A stretch of DNA of 64,000 bases from Hyphomicrobium_B sp001006785. Its GTDB lineage: Bacteria > Pseudomonadota > Alphaproteobacteria > Rhizobiales > Hyphomicrobiaceae. Both the position numbers and the translations under genes were made by a program. Below, one piece after another: positions 8,456 through 17,211 of the stretch. The stretch covers positions 434,001 through 498,000 of the forward strand of contig NZ_CDHO01000002.1 in the NCBI RefSeq assembly GCF_001006785.1, written 5' to 3'. Under the pieces are notes generated by a model, which did not search any database, had not been told where the DNA came from, and saw only the letters and a list, made by a program, of their open reading frames with translations. The first letter of the stretch is position 1. Each line of letters opens with the position of its first letter.

Positions 8456-9847
8456 GTGAGACCGATCCTACGTATGCTGACGGCAGTGCTTGTCGTGGCG
8501 GGATTTTCCCGCCACGCCAGCGCCGCGCAGATCGCCGCTACGCCTGGGCAAACGCTGCAGGCTGTGGTGGAGCATGCGCAGGACGGTGACGTAATCGAGC
8601 TTGCTCCAGGAGATTATCGCGGCCGGCTTCGGATTGAGCGACCTGTCTCGCTCGTCGCAAAATCCGGGGCGACCGTAATCGGTGATGGCGAGGGAAGCGT
8701 CATCACCGTTAACGCGCCCGACGTGACCATCAAAGGCCTGACGATCAAGGGCTCAGGCCGCGATCTTCAAGGCATGGACTCCGCGGTGTTCCTCGCCAAG
8801 ACTGCCGAGCGCGCTCTGGTCGAAGGCAATCGCATCGAAGGCAATCTGTTCGGCGTCTACGTGCACGGCGCGACGGACGCGCAGGTTCGCGACAACGTCA
8901 TCGAAGGGTTACGCGATATCCGCATCGCCGACGCTGGCAACGGTGTCTCGCTCTGGAATTCGCCCGGCGCGAAGATCGTCAATAACGACTTCCGCTATGG
9001 ACGCGATGGCATCCTCGCCAATACCAGCCGCGACAACGTCTTCAGCAAAAATCGTTTTCGTGATCTGCGCTTCGCCATCCATTACATGTACACGAACAAC
9101 AGCGAGGTGAGCGACAACGTCTCGATCGGCAACACCGTCGGGCTTGCGATCATGTTCTCGCATCACCTGCGCATTCATGGAAATGTCTCCGACGGCGATC
9201 GCGATCACGGCTTGCTGCTCAACTTCGCCAATAATTCCGAGATTTCCGGAAACTTCGTGCGCGGCCGGCTGCAGCCGCAGGAGCGTTGGCTGAGTTCGGG
9301 AGTCGCTGGCAAAGCTGCGAGCGAGGACGGGATGCTGCCCGTCGGCGATCACGCGCCGTCGCTCGCGCACGGCGCTCGCATCGGACCGGAAAAATGCGTA
9401 TTCATCTACAACGCCAACAAAAATCGATTTGTCGATAACCGCTTCGAGGGCTGTGAAATCGGAATACATTTCACCGCCGGGTCCGAAGGTAACGAGATGG
9501 TCGGCAACGCCTTCATCGGAAACCGCAATCAAGTCAAATACGTCGGCACGCGTTACCTCGACTGGTCGAAGAACGGCCGCGGAAACTTCTGGAGCGACAA
9601 TCCCGCCTTCGATCTCAATGGCGATGGCATTGCCGACGCGGCTTACCGTCCGAACGACATCATCGACAAGGTGTTGTGGACGGCGCCCGAGGCCAAGGTG
9701 CTGGTCAACAGTCCGGCGGTGCAAATCATTCGCTGGGCGCAGGCGCGCTTCCCCGCAATGCTTCCCGGTGGCGTCGTCGACACGCATCCGCTGATGGCGC
9801 CCACGCCGTTGCCCGCGCAAAACTATGGCGAGGGAGCGCGGCCATGA
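8456..9847 (+). CDS. nosD: NosD, periplasmic copper-site assembly protein
   Basis: A 463-residue exported protein. The GTG start has AAGGA just upstream and is followed by a signal peptide ending near HASAA. The rest is a run of short right-handed beta-helix repeats (carbohydrate-binding/sugar-hydrolase type, such as VEGNRIEGNLFGVYVHG and SDNVSIGNTVG), the known fold of NosD. With NosF and NosY it forms the ABC-type complex that matures the CuZ centre of NosZ. Its stop overlaps the nosF start in ATGA, showing translational coupling. Confidence 0.96.
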   Translation: MRPILRMLTAVLVVAGFSRHASAAQIAATPGQTLQAVVEHAQDGDVIELAPGDYRGRLRIERPVSLVAKSGATVIGDGEGSVITVNAPDVTIKGLTIKGSGRDLQGMDSAVFLAKTAERALVEGNRIEGNLFGVYVHGATDAQVRDNVIEGLRDIRIADAGNGVSLWNSPGAKIVNNDFRYGRDGILANTSRDNVFSKNRFRDLRFAIHYMYTNNSEVSDNVSIGNTVGLAIMFSHHLRIHGNVSDGDRDHGLLLNFANNSEISGNFVRGRLQPQERWLSSGVAGKAASEDGMLPVGDHAPSLAHGARIGPEKCVFIYNANKNRFVDNRFEGCEIGIHFTAGSEGNEMVGNAFIGNRNQVKYVGTRYLDWSKNGRGNFWSDNPAFDLNGDGIADAAYRPNDIIDKVLWTAPEAKVLVNSPAVQIIRWAQARFPAMLPGGVVDTHPLMAPTPLPAQNYGEGARP

Positions 9848-10767
9848 CAGCCATCGTCGAACTCGAGCACATTGAAAAGCGCTACGGCGCGATCGCGGCG
9901 GTGAATGATGTCTCCTTCGCGCTGCAGCCGGGCGAGTCGGTTGCTTTGATCGGCCACAACGGCGCCGGCAAGACGACGCTCTTCAAGATGATGCTCGGGC
10001 TTTCACGTCCGACGTCGGGCGACATCCGCGTGCTCGGCGATCACCCCGCCGCCGGAGAGTTCGCAGCGCGCAAGCGGCTCGGTTATCTGCCCGAGAGCGT
10101 TTCGTTCAACGGCGCGCTGACGGGCCGCGAGGTGCTGTCGTTTTATGCCCGCCTCAAGGACGCATCGACTGATAAAATCGACAGCCTTCTCGAGCGCGTC
10201 GGTCTTACGGCCGCCGCGGACCGGCCGATCCGGACGTATTCGAAAGGCATGCGCCAGCGGCTCGGCTTGATCCAGGCGCTGTTCGGCGATCCGTTGCTGC
10301 TTCTCCTCGACGAGCCGACGACCGGCCTCGATCCGGCGTTGCGGCTCGAATTCTACGAGATCGTGCAAGAGCTGCAGCAGCAGGGCGCAACGATCGTGCT
10401 CTCGTCGCATGCACTGACGGAGCTCGAGGAACGCGCCAGCCGCATCATCATTCTCAATCGCGGACGGATGGTTGCCAACGGCTCGATCGACGAGCTGCGC
10501 AAGCTCGCAGGGTTGCCGATCAAGATTCGCGTCACCGTCGCCTCCGGAAAGGCGGAAAAACTTTCGGCGCTCGTCGGACCGGTTCCGAACTGGCGCGAGA
10601 TCAACGGCCATCTCGTCGAATTCGACGCGGCGCCGGGCGCCAAGATCGAACTCATCCGTCGCGCGACCGATGCTGCAGGACCCGCACAGGATGTTGCGAT
10701 CCTGCAGCCGACACTCGACGATCTCTACGCGCACTTCCTGCGCCGTCACGGCGAGGCCGCAGCATGA
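9844..10767 (+). CDS. nosF: NosF, ABC transporter ATPase for NosZ maturation
   Basis: The ATG at 9844 overlaps the nosD stop (ATGA); upstream in-frame starts lie inside nosD and are rejected. The 307-residue product has all ABC-ATPase signatures: Walker A (GHNGAGKTTLFKM), signature motif (YSKGMRQRLGL), Walker B (LLLLDEPTTGLDP) and the H-loop histidine (SSHALTEL). It works in the cytoplasm, powering NosY/NosD. It ends in another ATGA overlap with nosY. Confidence 0.96.
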   Translation: MTAIVELEHIEKRYGAIAAVNDVSFALQPGESVALIGHNGAGKTTLFKMMLGLSRPTSGDIRVLGDHPAAGEFAARKRLGYLPESVSFNGALTGREVLSFYARLKDASTDKIDSLLERVGLTAAADRPIRTYSKGMRQRLGLIQALFGDPLLLLLDEPTTGLDPALRLEFYEIVQELQQQGATIVLSSHALTELEERASRIIILNRGRMVANGSIDELRKLAGLPIKIRVTVASGKAEKLSALVGPVPNWREINGHLVEFDAAPGAKIELIRRATDAAGPAQDVAILQPTLDDLYAHFLRRHGEAAA

Positions 10768-11594
10768 CCAACATCTTGCTCATCGCCTGGAAGGAAATTC
10801 AGGAGTGCCTGCGCAATCGCTGGGTCGTTGCGATGACCTTGCTGCTCGCGGCGCTCGCGCTGTCGCTGACGTTCCTTGGCAGCGCGCCGACTGGCAACGT
10901 CGGAACGTCCGCGCTCGACGTCGTGATCGTCAGCTTGTCGAGCCTGACGATCTTCGTCATACCGCTCGTCGCGCTCTTGATTTCGCACGATGCGATCGTC
11001 GGCGAGATGGAGCGCGGCACGATGCTGCTGCTGTTGAGCTATCCGGTCAGCCGCCTTCAGGTTCTGCTCGGAAAGTTCTTAGGCCACCTCGCCGTTCTGA
11101 CGTTCGCGACCGCGTTCGGCTATGGCGCTGCCGCCATCGCGCTGATGGCCTCGGGAGCTGAGATCGGAGGCGGAAGCTGGGCCGCCTTCGCCGGCATGAT
11201 CCTGACATCGATCTTGCTCGGTGCCGTTTTCATCGCCATCGGCTATCTGATCAGCGCGCTCGTGCGCGAGCGGGCGACCGCTGCCGGGATCGCGATCGGC
11301 GTCTGGCTGTTGCTGGTGGTTCTTTTCGACATGGCCCTGCTCGGAGCGCTGGTGGTCGACCAGGGCCGCACGATTTCCTCCGCGGCCTTGAGCGGCATGC
11401 TGCTGTTCAATCCGACTGACGTGTATCGCCTGTTCAATCTGGCGGGAGCCGAAAACGTCAGCGTGCTAACGAACATGTCCGGCATTGCCGATCAGGCCAG
11501 TCTCAGTCCGGCCGTACTGCTCGCCACACTCGTGATCTGGGTCTTGGTGCCGCTGACGCTCGCCGGGCTGACCTTCTCGCGGAGGGAGCTATGA
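10764..11594 (+). CDS. nosY: NosY, ABC transporter permease for NosZ maturation
   Basis: A 276-residue inner-membrane protein with about six hydrophobic helices and the ABC-2-type layout, including the conserved cytoplasmic stretch DAIVGEMERGTMLLLLSYP after the second helix. It pairs with NosF and contacts NosD to move a sulfur species or handle copper for the CuZ centre. ATGA overlaps at both ends (with nosF and nosL) indicate coupled translation of four consecutive genes. Confidence 0.95.
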   Translation: MTNILLIAWKEIQECLRNRWVVAMTLLLAALALSLTFLGSAPTGNVGTSALDVVIVSLSSLTIFVIPLVALLISHDAIVGEMERGTMLLLLSYPVSRLQVLLGKFLGHLAVLTFATAFGYGAAAIALMASGAEIGGGSWAAFAGMILTSILLGAVFIAIGYLISALVRERATAAGIAIGVWLLLVVLFDMALLGALVVDQGRTISSAALSGMLLFNPTDVYRLFNLAGAENVSVLTNMSGIADQASLSPAVLLATLVIWVLVPLTLAGLTFSRREL

Positions 11595-12142
11595 CGCGGG
11601 CTGGGCTCCTCATCGGCGTGATGCTCTCGTTTGCGCTCGCAATGGCGGGCTGCCGGGAAAAGGCGAGCGAAGCGCCGCCACCGCCGCAGCATCTGACCGC
11701 CGATGCGACAGGCCACTACTGCGGCATGGCTCTCGCCGAACACCCTGGGCCCAAAGGCCAGATCATTCTTGCCAGCCGAACCGACCCGGTGTGGTTCTCG
11801 TCGGCTCGCGACGCCTTCGCGTTCACGATCCTCGCGGAAGAATCCAAGGACGTGCGCGCAATCTATGTCTCCGACATGGGCAAAGCGCCGACCTGGGACA
11901 AGCCGGGCGACGACAACTGGGTCGACGCACGTCAGGCATTTTTTGTCGTCGACAGCCGCAAACAAAGCGGGATGGGCGCGCCGGAAACGGTGCCGTTTTC
12001 GGATCGCGCCGCAGCCGACAAGTTTGCCGAAAGCAACGGCGGCCGCGTCTTGTCGTTTTCCGAAGTGCCGCACGACTACGTGCTGACGTCGGATACCGGA
12101 GCAGACGCCACTCGATCAACTGAAGCCATCGGTTCGCCCTAG
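11591..12142 (+). CDS. nosL: NosL, copper-binding lipoprotein
   Basis: A 183-residue lipoprotein whose signal peptide ends in a lipobox (LAMAGC, Cys near residue 21), so it should be anchored on the periplasmic side. The mature part has the NosL domain with the conserved copper-binding CGM (YCGMAL) and a downstream methionine (VSDMGKAPTW). It delivers Cu(I) to apo-NosZ together with NosDFY. It starts inside the nosY stop (ATGA) and ends nine bases before nosX. Confidence 0.95.
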   Translation: MTRAGLLIGVMLSFALAMAGCREKASEAPPPPQHLTADATGHYCGMALAEHPGPKGQIILASRTDPVWFSSARDAFAFTILAEESKDVRAIYVSDMGKAPTWDKPGDDNWVDARQAFFVVDSRKQSGMGAPETVPFSDRAAADKFAESNGGRVLSFSEVPHDYVLTSDTGADATRSTEAIGSP

Positions 12143-12151
12143 GAGCGCGAT

Positions 12152-13141
12152 ATGACGAGCTATCCTACACGGCGAAAATTCGTCACCATCACGGCTGCAG
12201 CCGCAGGCATGGGCCTCCTGCCGTTCGCGCGATCGCATGCCGAAGAGCAAGCTGCCCTGCTCGAATGGCAGGGCGTTTCGCTCGGCAGCGTCGCAACGAT
12301 CCGGATCTATCATCCCGATCGCGAAGCAGGCCGCAAACTGATCGATCGCGTGGTTGCTGAAGCGCGCCGCCTGGAGATGATTTTCACGCTCTACGACAAA
12401 GATTCCGTTCTTTGCGATCTCAATCGCCGTGGCGTCCTCGTCGCGCCGCCGCCGGAACTGGTCGACGTGCTGCAGCAATGCGACCGCGCCTGGAATGTGA
12501 CGGGAGGCGTCTTCGATCCGACCGTGCAGCCGCTCTGGACCTGCTACTACAAGCACTTCGCGGAAGCCGGAGAAACCACGCCGCCGCCGGCCGAAAAGCT
12601 TGCGCAGTCGCTGCAACTCGTCGGCTGGCGACAAGTGAAATTCAGCCGTGATCAGATCGTTTTTGACAAGCCAGGCATGAGCTTGACGCTCAATGGCATC
12701 GCGCAGGGATATATCACCGATCGCGTCGTCGATCTGCTGCGCGAAGCGGGCCTTGAAAGCTGCCTCGTCGACATGGGCGAAATACGTGCGCTCGGCACGC
12801 ATGCAGACGGCAAGCCCTGGCGCGCGGCGCTGCAGGGACCTGTCGATACCGCAAAGACGCCGGCAGCGATCGACCTCGTGAACAAAGCGGTCGCGACATC
12901 GGCCGCCAGCGGATTTCAGTTCGATAAGTCCGGGCAATCGAACCACATCTTCAATCCGGTCACCGGCCGCTGCGCCGATCCTGCGCGAGCCCTGTCCGTC
13001 GTCAGCGACACTGCGGCGTCGGCCGATGCGCTATCGACGGCGTGCGCGCTCATGGAAGACAAGCAGATCGTCGAATTGCTGCGGCGGGCAGGCGGAACGC
13101 GCGCTTTCGTCTCGACCGCCGCTGGAACGGTGGAACTATAG
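12152..13141 (+). CDS. nosX: NosX, ApbE-type FAD:protein FMN transferase
   Basis: A 329-residue exported flavin transferase. It has a twin-arginine-like leader (TRRKFVTIT, then AAAAGMGLLPFARSHA) and an ApbE fold, with GSVATIRIY near the start, VTGGVFDPTVQPLW in the middle, a SLTLNGIAQGYITDRV flavin-binding segment and the late DTAASADALSTA metal-binding region. The family attaches FMN to threonine in SGAT motifs, and NosR in this operon carries that motif. AGGAG precedes the ATG. It is the last gene of the operon and its stop overlaps the convergent small membrane gene by six bases. Confidence 0.94.
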   Translation: MTSYPTRRKFVTITAAAAGMGLLPFARSHAEEQAALLEWQGVSLGSVATIRIYHPDREAGRKLIDRVVAEARRLEMIFTLYDKDSVLCDLNRRGVLVAPPPELVDVLQQCDRAWNVTGGVFDPTVQPLWTCYYKHFAEAGETTPPPAEKLAQSLQLVGWRQVKFSRDQIVFDKPGMSLTLNGIAQGYITDRVVDLLREAGLESCLVDMGEIRALGTHADGKPWRAALQGPVDTAKTPAAIDLVNKAVATSAASGFQFDKSGQSNHIFNPVTGRCADPARALSVVSDTAASADALSTACALMEDKQIVELLRRAGGTRAFVSTAAGTVEL

Positions 13142-13339
13142 CGGTTCGCGGGATTTGGTTTTGCTCCGCCAACGGTCGGTCAGCGTTTCCCAGAAGGCCC
13201 CGATAGCGACGAGCGCAACGATCAGGAACAACCCGATCACCATCTGGATGATGCCGAAATTCGGGGCGTCGCGCGCAACGAAGACGGCCGCGATAAGTGC
13301 CGAGATGAACATGATCGGGCGAACGAGCAAGTTGAGCAC
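13136..13339 (-). CDS. Small two-helix membrane protein
   Basis: A 67-residue protein. The start is set at the GTG at 13339 because GGAGG lies five bases before it; longer in-frame starts have no ribosome-binding site. Two hydrophobic segments (PIMFISALIAAVFV and MVIGLFLIVALVAIGAF) indicate an inner-membrane protein, followed by a short positively charged tail (RWRSKTKSR). No family is recognised. It faces the nos operon and overlaps the nosX stop by six bases. Confidence 0.55.
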   Translation of the reverse strand: MLNLLVRPIMFISALIAAVFVARDAPNFGIIQMVIGLFLIVALVAIGAFWETLTDRWRSKTKSREPL

Positions 13340-13505
13340 GACGGCCTCCAGATCTGCAATTGATCCGGCGATTCTAGTTGGCCCCTCAAACCCGCGTTTG
13401 ATTGGCATCAAGATTTTTGAGTGTTGCTGCAATTTGAAGGGTCGGTCGGACGCCAACGGTTAACGGCGACTGCAACACGCGCGGGCAGCAATATCGCTGA
13501 CAGGG

Positions 13506-13545
13506 AAAAAATTGGGCGGCACGCTTCCCAGGAAGCGCACCGCCC
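13506..13545 (-). terminator. Intrinsic terminator after the Fae homologue
   Basis: On the minus strand, a hairpin with arms of about 14 bases (13514-13545, GGGCGG...CCGCCC with an inner GCTTCC/GGAAGC stem) is followed by a T run at 13513-13506. It sits 26 bases past the stop of the fae-like gene. Confidence 0.85.
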
Positions 13546-13570
13546 ATCGTTGCTCGTAAGAAATGAGGTG

Positions 13571-14110
13571 TCAGTTCTCGACGACGCCCTCGAGAGCGTA
13601 ATGCTTGATCGATTTGCGGTTCTTGATCAGCTCATCGATGCTGGGTTCGCCCTTCAGCGCCCGGGCGATGGCCAGTTTCATCGCCTCGTAGTTGGTCCGG
13701 TAGAGATCTTTCTTGTCGAGTTCGGCATGACCGGCGCAACGCGGGTCGAGCCACACCGTCACAACGATGCAGAGATCGTCGACGGTGTCTTTGGGGATGA
13801 CGCCATCGGAAACGCTGTCCACGACGGCATCAGCGATGGCGCCCTGCACCACGCCGCCGAACAGCTCGATGTATTCCGCGGACGAGATGGTGACCTTGGA
13901 CGTCATCATCGTGGCGGGGCGTGCGAGCTGGTTGAGGTCGCGGATCGCAAAGAAACGGGTATGTCCGACGGATTGGCCCATCATGCTTGCGAAGGCGTGG
14001 CCAACCGGGCCGTTCACCGAGCCGATCAACACTTCCGGCATCGCATCGGTGTATTGGCCTTCGGCGGCGAGGACGGTCGCTTCGCCGGCTTTGAAGATAA
14101 TGTTCGTCAT
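13571..14110 (-). CDS. fae: Formaldehyde-activating enzyme homologue (Fae family)
   Basis: The start at 14110 is preceded by GGAGA with a five-base gap and gives 179 residues, the usual family length. Family features include the N-terminal FKAGEATV, the LIGSVNGPVGHAF region, SKVTISSAEYIELFGG, and the C-terminal LYRTNYEAMKLAIARALKGEP. Fae condenses formaldehyde with tetrahydromethanopterin in methylotrophs. The conserved AHID-type segment before the IG turn, which supplies the catalytic histidine in the classical enzyme, reads DAMPEVLIG here with no histidine. The gene may therefore be a Fae2/Fae3-like paralogue with a regulatory or altered role. It is monocistronic and has its own terminator. 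Confidence 0.85.
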   Translation of the reverse strand: MTNIIFKAGEATVLAAEGQYTDAMPEVLIGSVNGPVGHAFASMMGQSVGHTRFFAIRDLNQLARPATMMTSKVTISSAEYIELFGGVVQGAIADAVVDSVSDGVIPKDTVDDLCIVVTVWLDPRCAGHAELDKKDLYRTNYEAMKLAIARALKGEPSIDELIKNRKSIKHYALEGVVEN

Positions 14111-14446
14111 GGGTTCTCCGAAGAATGGTGCGTGTCGTGATAGTCCGTACAAATGGATGACCCGTCGAGCCATCCATGCGGATCGGATGGAGCAACGGGA
14201 CTTGAATATCAAGCCTGCAAAATCGCGAGGCATGTCCAAGGTCAATCGAGGAGAATTGTCTTCAGCGGTTCGGCGCGAGCCGATTGCTTGCGCGCGATGA
14301 AGAGGCCACGCGTCAAACGCGTATCTCGTCGGAGCTGCGAGAATTCTTTGCGTCTTTAGGAAAAAACAAAGCGCGAGATCAGAAACGACGCCAAGCTATC
14401 GAGTGGAAATGATCTCACAACGATATGCGAATACGGCTGCAAACAA
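14111..14446. other. Intergenic region between the fae homologue and tRNA-Gln
   Basis: About 336 bases without a supported gene. It must hold the minus-strand promoter for the fae homologue and the downstream end of the tRNA-Gln transcript. An A run at 14363-14368 would be a T run on the minus strand, but I see no clean stem next to it. No other signal was found. Confidence 0.5.
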
Positions 14447-14521
14447 TGGCTGGGATGCCAGGATTCGAACCTGGGAATGGCGGAATCAAAATCCGCTGCC
14501 TTACCACTTGGCTACATCCCA
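14447..14521 (-). tRNA. tRNA-Gln (TTG)
   Basis: On the minus strand the acceptor arm TGGGATG pairs with CATCCCA, followed by G and an encoded CCA. The anticodon stem GCGGA/TCCGC encloses the loop TTTTGAT with anticodon TTG. The T arm has the standard GGTTCGAATCC core. The cloverleaf is complete. Confidence 0.96.
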
Positions 14522-14802
14522 TCATGCCGTTTGGAAAACCGGCGCCAGAGCCCCGGCGGAGCGGCACCATAGTCAGTCGTCGCAGGGGCGGCAATGGTGC
14601 GTGGCAAAGCGCCACCAGCCGCCTGTGGAAGGGTTCGAAGACACGAAAGCTCCGCAGTCCCGACGCGGCATTTGGACTTGTCACACCAATCACATCAAGC
14701 GCTTGCAGGCCACCCTCCAGGTCGCTATAACGCCCCTCTCTTAGGTGCCTTACTATCTCGCGCGCCTCGGAGAAAAAGCCTAAACTCAGGCAGACGGTCG
14801 GG

Positions 14803-14879
14803 CGGAGCGTAGCGCAGCCTGGTAGCGCACTTGCTTCGGGAGCAAGGGGTCGGAGGTTCGAATCCTCTCGCTCCGACCA
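14803..14879 (+). tRNA. tRNA-Pro (CGG)
   Basis: The acceptor arm CGGAGCG pairs with CGCTCCG, followed by A and an encoded CCA. The anticodon stem CTTGC/GCAAG encloses TTCGGGA with anticodon CGG. The D arm (GCGC...GCGC) and T arm (GGAGG TTCGAAT CCTC) are normal. Confidence 0.96.
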
Positions 14880-14976
14880 GTCTTTTCAAAGAGTTAGCGT
14901 TTCCCCGATACAACGCTGTCCAAGAAATTACCCTCGAAACCTCGGGCGAGTGGCGGCACCGCATTGCGCGGCGCGC

Positions 14977-16272
14977 TCACAGCTCATTCGTGTCGTTGGA
15001 TGAGATCGCGGCGTCAGGGCCGTCCAGCAATTCCAGATCGAGCCCGTCGATTTCTTGCAGGCTACGCCCGGCGATGCCCTGCAGGTCGCCGTACATGCCG
15101 ACGGTCGATTCAACGACGCCCCTGATCTGAGCCTCGCGCTTCGCCCAGAGCCGCGTCATCGCCTTGCGCTCGCGATCGAGGTCGGCCTGCATGTCGGAAA
15201 TCTTTTCGATGATCGCCTCGACGCGTTGGCGAAAGCGCGGCCCGGTCAGATATTGATAGACAAGCTCGACCTTCGTTTTCTGGCCTTCGCCGGAATCCCG
15301 CGCCATCGCGAGCTCGATCAGCGACTGACGGAGCACCACGGCGACTGCGAGAGCGCACCGCGTCTCGGCCACCCAGACTCCATCGATGAGGTCGAATGCG
15401 ACGACGCCTTTCGGGAGCGCGCTGGTGATCAGCAGGGCGATCTCGGCTTTTGCCGAACGCTGATCCTCGCGCAGTTTTGCGAGCCAGGCATCGCTGAAGT
15501 TCTTGGTCCGCTTCAACTCCCAGAGAATCGTGCCGCAAACCTGGTTTTGCGATCCGACGACGCGATGCAGAACATCGCCGCCGAATTCGCCCTTCGGCAC
15601 CGGCTCGATGGCGTCGCGCGGAAAACGCGAACGAAGCATGGCTTCAAGCTCAAGCTCGAGAACTTCTCCCTGCAATTGCTGCGAGCCTTGCTCGGCGCGG
15701 CGCTTCAGATCCTCGATCTGTTTGCGCATGCCGTCCATCTGCTGATCTTTTTCGGCCATGCGCAGCTTGAGGCCTTCTTCGGCATCGAGCTTCGCCTTGT
15801 CGCGAACGGCGGCCAGCGAGGCCTGCACTTTTTTCTCGACCGTCAGATCGAGTTCGCGCCGCGCGTCGTCCAGATCCCGTTGCTTGCGAAGCAGCTCGGC
15901 TTGCGATTTTTGCGCTTCCTCGAGCTTGACGTTACGTTCTTTCAGGATGTCCTGAAGCTCGCTGATCTCTTTCGCTTTGCGATCGAGATCTCCTGCGGTG
16001 CGCAGCTTGGCCTTCTGCGCTTCCTCGGCTGCGATGGCTTCACGCTCGGTTTGCAGGCGCGTCCGGATCTGCTCCTCGATCGACGCCTTCTGACGTTCGA
16101 TCTCCGCCTGCCGATCGCGAAGCGTGGCCTCGCGCACGCCCATCGCCTGTTCCTTGTCGGCGATGATTTTCTCGTATCGCTGGCGCGTCGCGGCGATCAG
16201 CGGGCCCGCGAGAGATTCGTTGAGCTTGATCTCGGTGCTGCAGTTCGGACAGGTGATGGTCGGATCGCTCAT
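14977..16272 (-). CDS. DUF2130 protein: zinc-ribbon start, long coiled coil, nuclease-like end
   Basis: A 431-residue cytoplasmic protein. The ATG at 16272 follows GAGGG and is preferred over a start eight codons upstream. It opens with CPNCSTEI, a zinc-ribbon-like pair of cysteines. Residues 35-215 form a long charged coiled coil rich in Glu, Lys, Arg and Gln. The C-terminal half is the DUF2130 domain, with GGDVLHRVV, then GTILWELKRTKNFSDAW and a conserved KLREDQ. The D...ELK spacing resembles a PD-(D/E)xK nuclease core, and the domain has been grouped with that superfamily. The biological role is unknown. It stands alone, downstream of and facing tRNA-Pro. Confidence 0.8.
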   Translation of the reverse strand: MSDPTITCPNCSTEIKLNESLAGPLIAATRQRYEKIIADKEQAMGVREATLRDRQAEIERQKASIEEQIRTRLQTEREAIAAEEAQKAKLRTAGDLDRKAKEISELQDILKERNVKLEEAQKSQAELLRKQRDLDDARRELDLTVEKKVQASLAAVRDKAKLDAEEGLKLRMAEKDQQMDGMRKQIEDLKRRAEQGSQQLQGEVLELELEAMLRSRFPRDAIEPVPKGEFGGDVLHRVVGSQNQVCGTILWELKRTKNFSDAWLAKLREDQRSAKAEIALLITSALPKGVVAFDLIDGVWVAETRCALAVAVVLRQSLIELAMARDSGEGQKTKVELVYQYLTGPRFRQRVEAIIEKISDMQADLDRERKAMTRLWAKREAQIRGVVESTVGMYGDLQGIAGRSLQEIDGLDLELLDGPDAAISSNDTNEL

Positions 16273-16376
16273 TCTTTTTCCCTCACGCAAGCTCACGGAT
16301 CGTTATTGCTGCGATTCGCAAGGCAAAATAACGCAACGGCCCGCTCGGCCCATAAACCGCCGGCAAGCCCGGGCGG

Positions 16377-17198
16377 TCAGCGCTTCGCCGAATACGCCAG
16401 GAACGCGATCAACGCGTCGATTTCGGCGTCCGGAATTTTTTCGGGCCCGAAGCCCAGCATTTGCTGTTCCGGCCACCTGCGCACGGATTTCGGATCACGG
16501 ATCAAGGCGTGAAGCCCAACGGCCGTCATATATGTCGTGACATTCATCGGCTTGCCGAGGTCCGGGCCGGTCGCGCTTTCTCCCGCGCCGTTGAGGCGAT
16601 GGCAGGGAATGCAATTCTTGATGAACGATGCTTGCCCAAGACGTTCCTTGGCGTCGCTCGCAAGGGAGGAGTCGACCGCGAGCTGCGGCCAGCGGCGAAC
16701 GGGATCGTCGACGCCAGTCAGTCCGGCAAGCGCGTACGGCCATTGTTCGCTGCCGACGCTCGAGCGTTCCGGATTCTCCCAAACGAGGTAAAACGGCCCG
16801 GCGCTCACTTGCTTGTCCGGCAGGTTCGGCCACGGCGCCTTCGGCTCTTCGATCGCGATCCACGCGACGGAGCCGCCCGATGCGCCCTGCATGATCAGTG
16901 AAACCGGTATCTGAGACACGAAGCCGTCCTTGGCCCGCGCTTCGATCGTCGTGAAGCCGAGCTTGCCGACGTCGCCGATCAGAGCGATGAGCGGCACGGC
17001 GCGATACGTCATGGCGCGGCGATAGGAGACATCGGCCGGGATTGTGATCGTCTTTGCGTCGGGCCTGATGAGCAGTTCGTGTGCGCTGAGACTGAGCACG
17101 CCCTTGCCGAACGAGAACGAGAGAATGTTTTCCTTCGCGGCGAGCGGCGCGACGTTCAGCACCGTGATGATGATAAGCGCCAGAAATCTGATCAGCAT
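16377..17198 (-). CDS. Exported c-type cytochrome with an uncharacterised N-terminal domain
   Basis: The ATG at 17198 gives a clean signal peptide (MLIRFLALIIITVLNVAPLAA); an ATG nine codons upstream overlaps the previous gene and is less likely. The 273-residue product has an N-terminal domain of about 160 residues (LSAHELLIRPDAKTITIP, YRAVPLIALIG, FVSQIPVSLIM), reminiscent of the molybdopterin-oxidoreductase fold but with no assured cofactor residues. A class I cytochrome c domain follows, with haem motif CIPCH and a probable methionine ligand in QQMLGFG. It should act as a periplasmic electron carrier or haem-linked enzyme. It is encoded just after the BtuF-like gene and probably co-transcribed with it. 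Confidence 0.75.
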   Translation of the reverse strand: MLIRFLALIIITVLNVAPLAAKENILSFSFGKGVLSLSAHELLIRPDAKTITIPADVSYRRAMTYRAVPLIALIGDVGKLGFTTIEARAKDGFVSQIPVSLIMQGASGGSVAWIAIEEPKAPWPNLPDKQVSAGPFYLVWENPERSSVGSEQWPYALAGLTGVDDPVRRWPQLAVDSSLASDAKERLGQASFIKNCIPCHRLNGAGESATGPDLGKPMNVTTYMTAVGLHALIRDPKSVRRWPEQQMLGFGPEKIPDAEIDALIAFLAYSAKR

Positions 17199-17211
17199 GA
17201 GAACTCGCGAT

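Noticed and set aside
14425..14730. Open frames reading through the tRNA genes (for example peptides such as MPGFEPGNGG and ARGFEPPTPCSRSK)
   Set aside because: They are translations of tRNA-Gln and tRNA-Pro sequence, a well-known source of false proteins.
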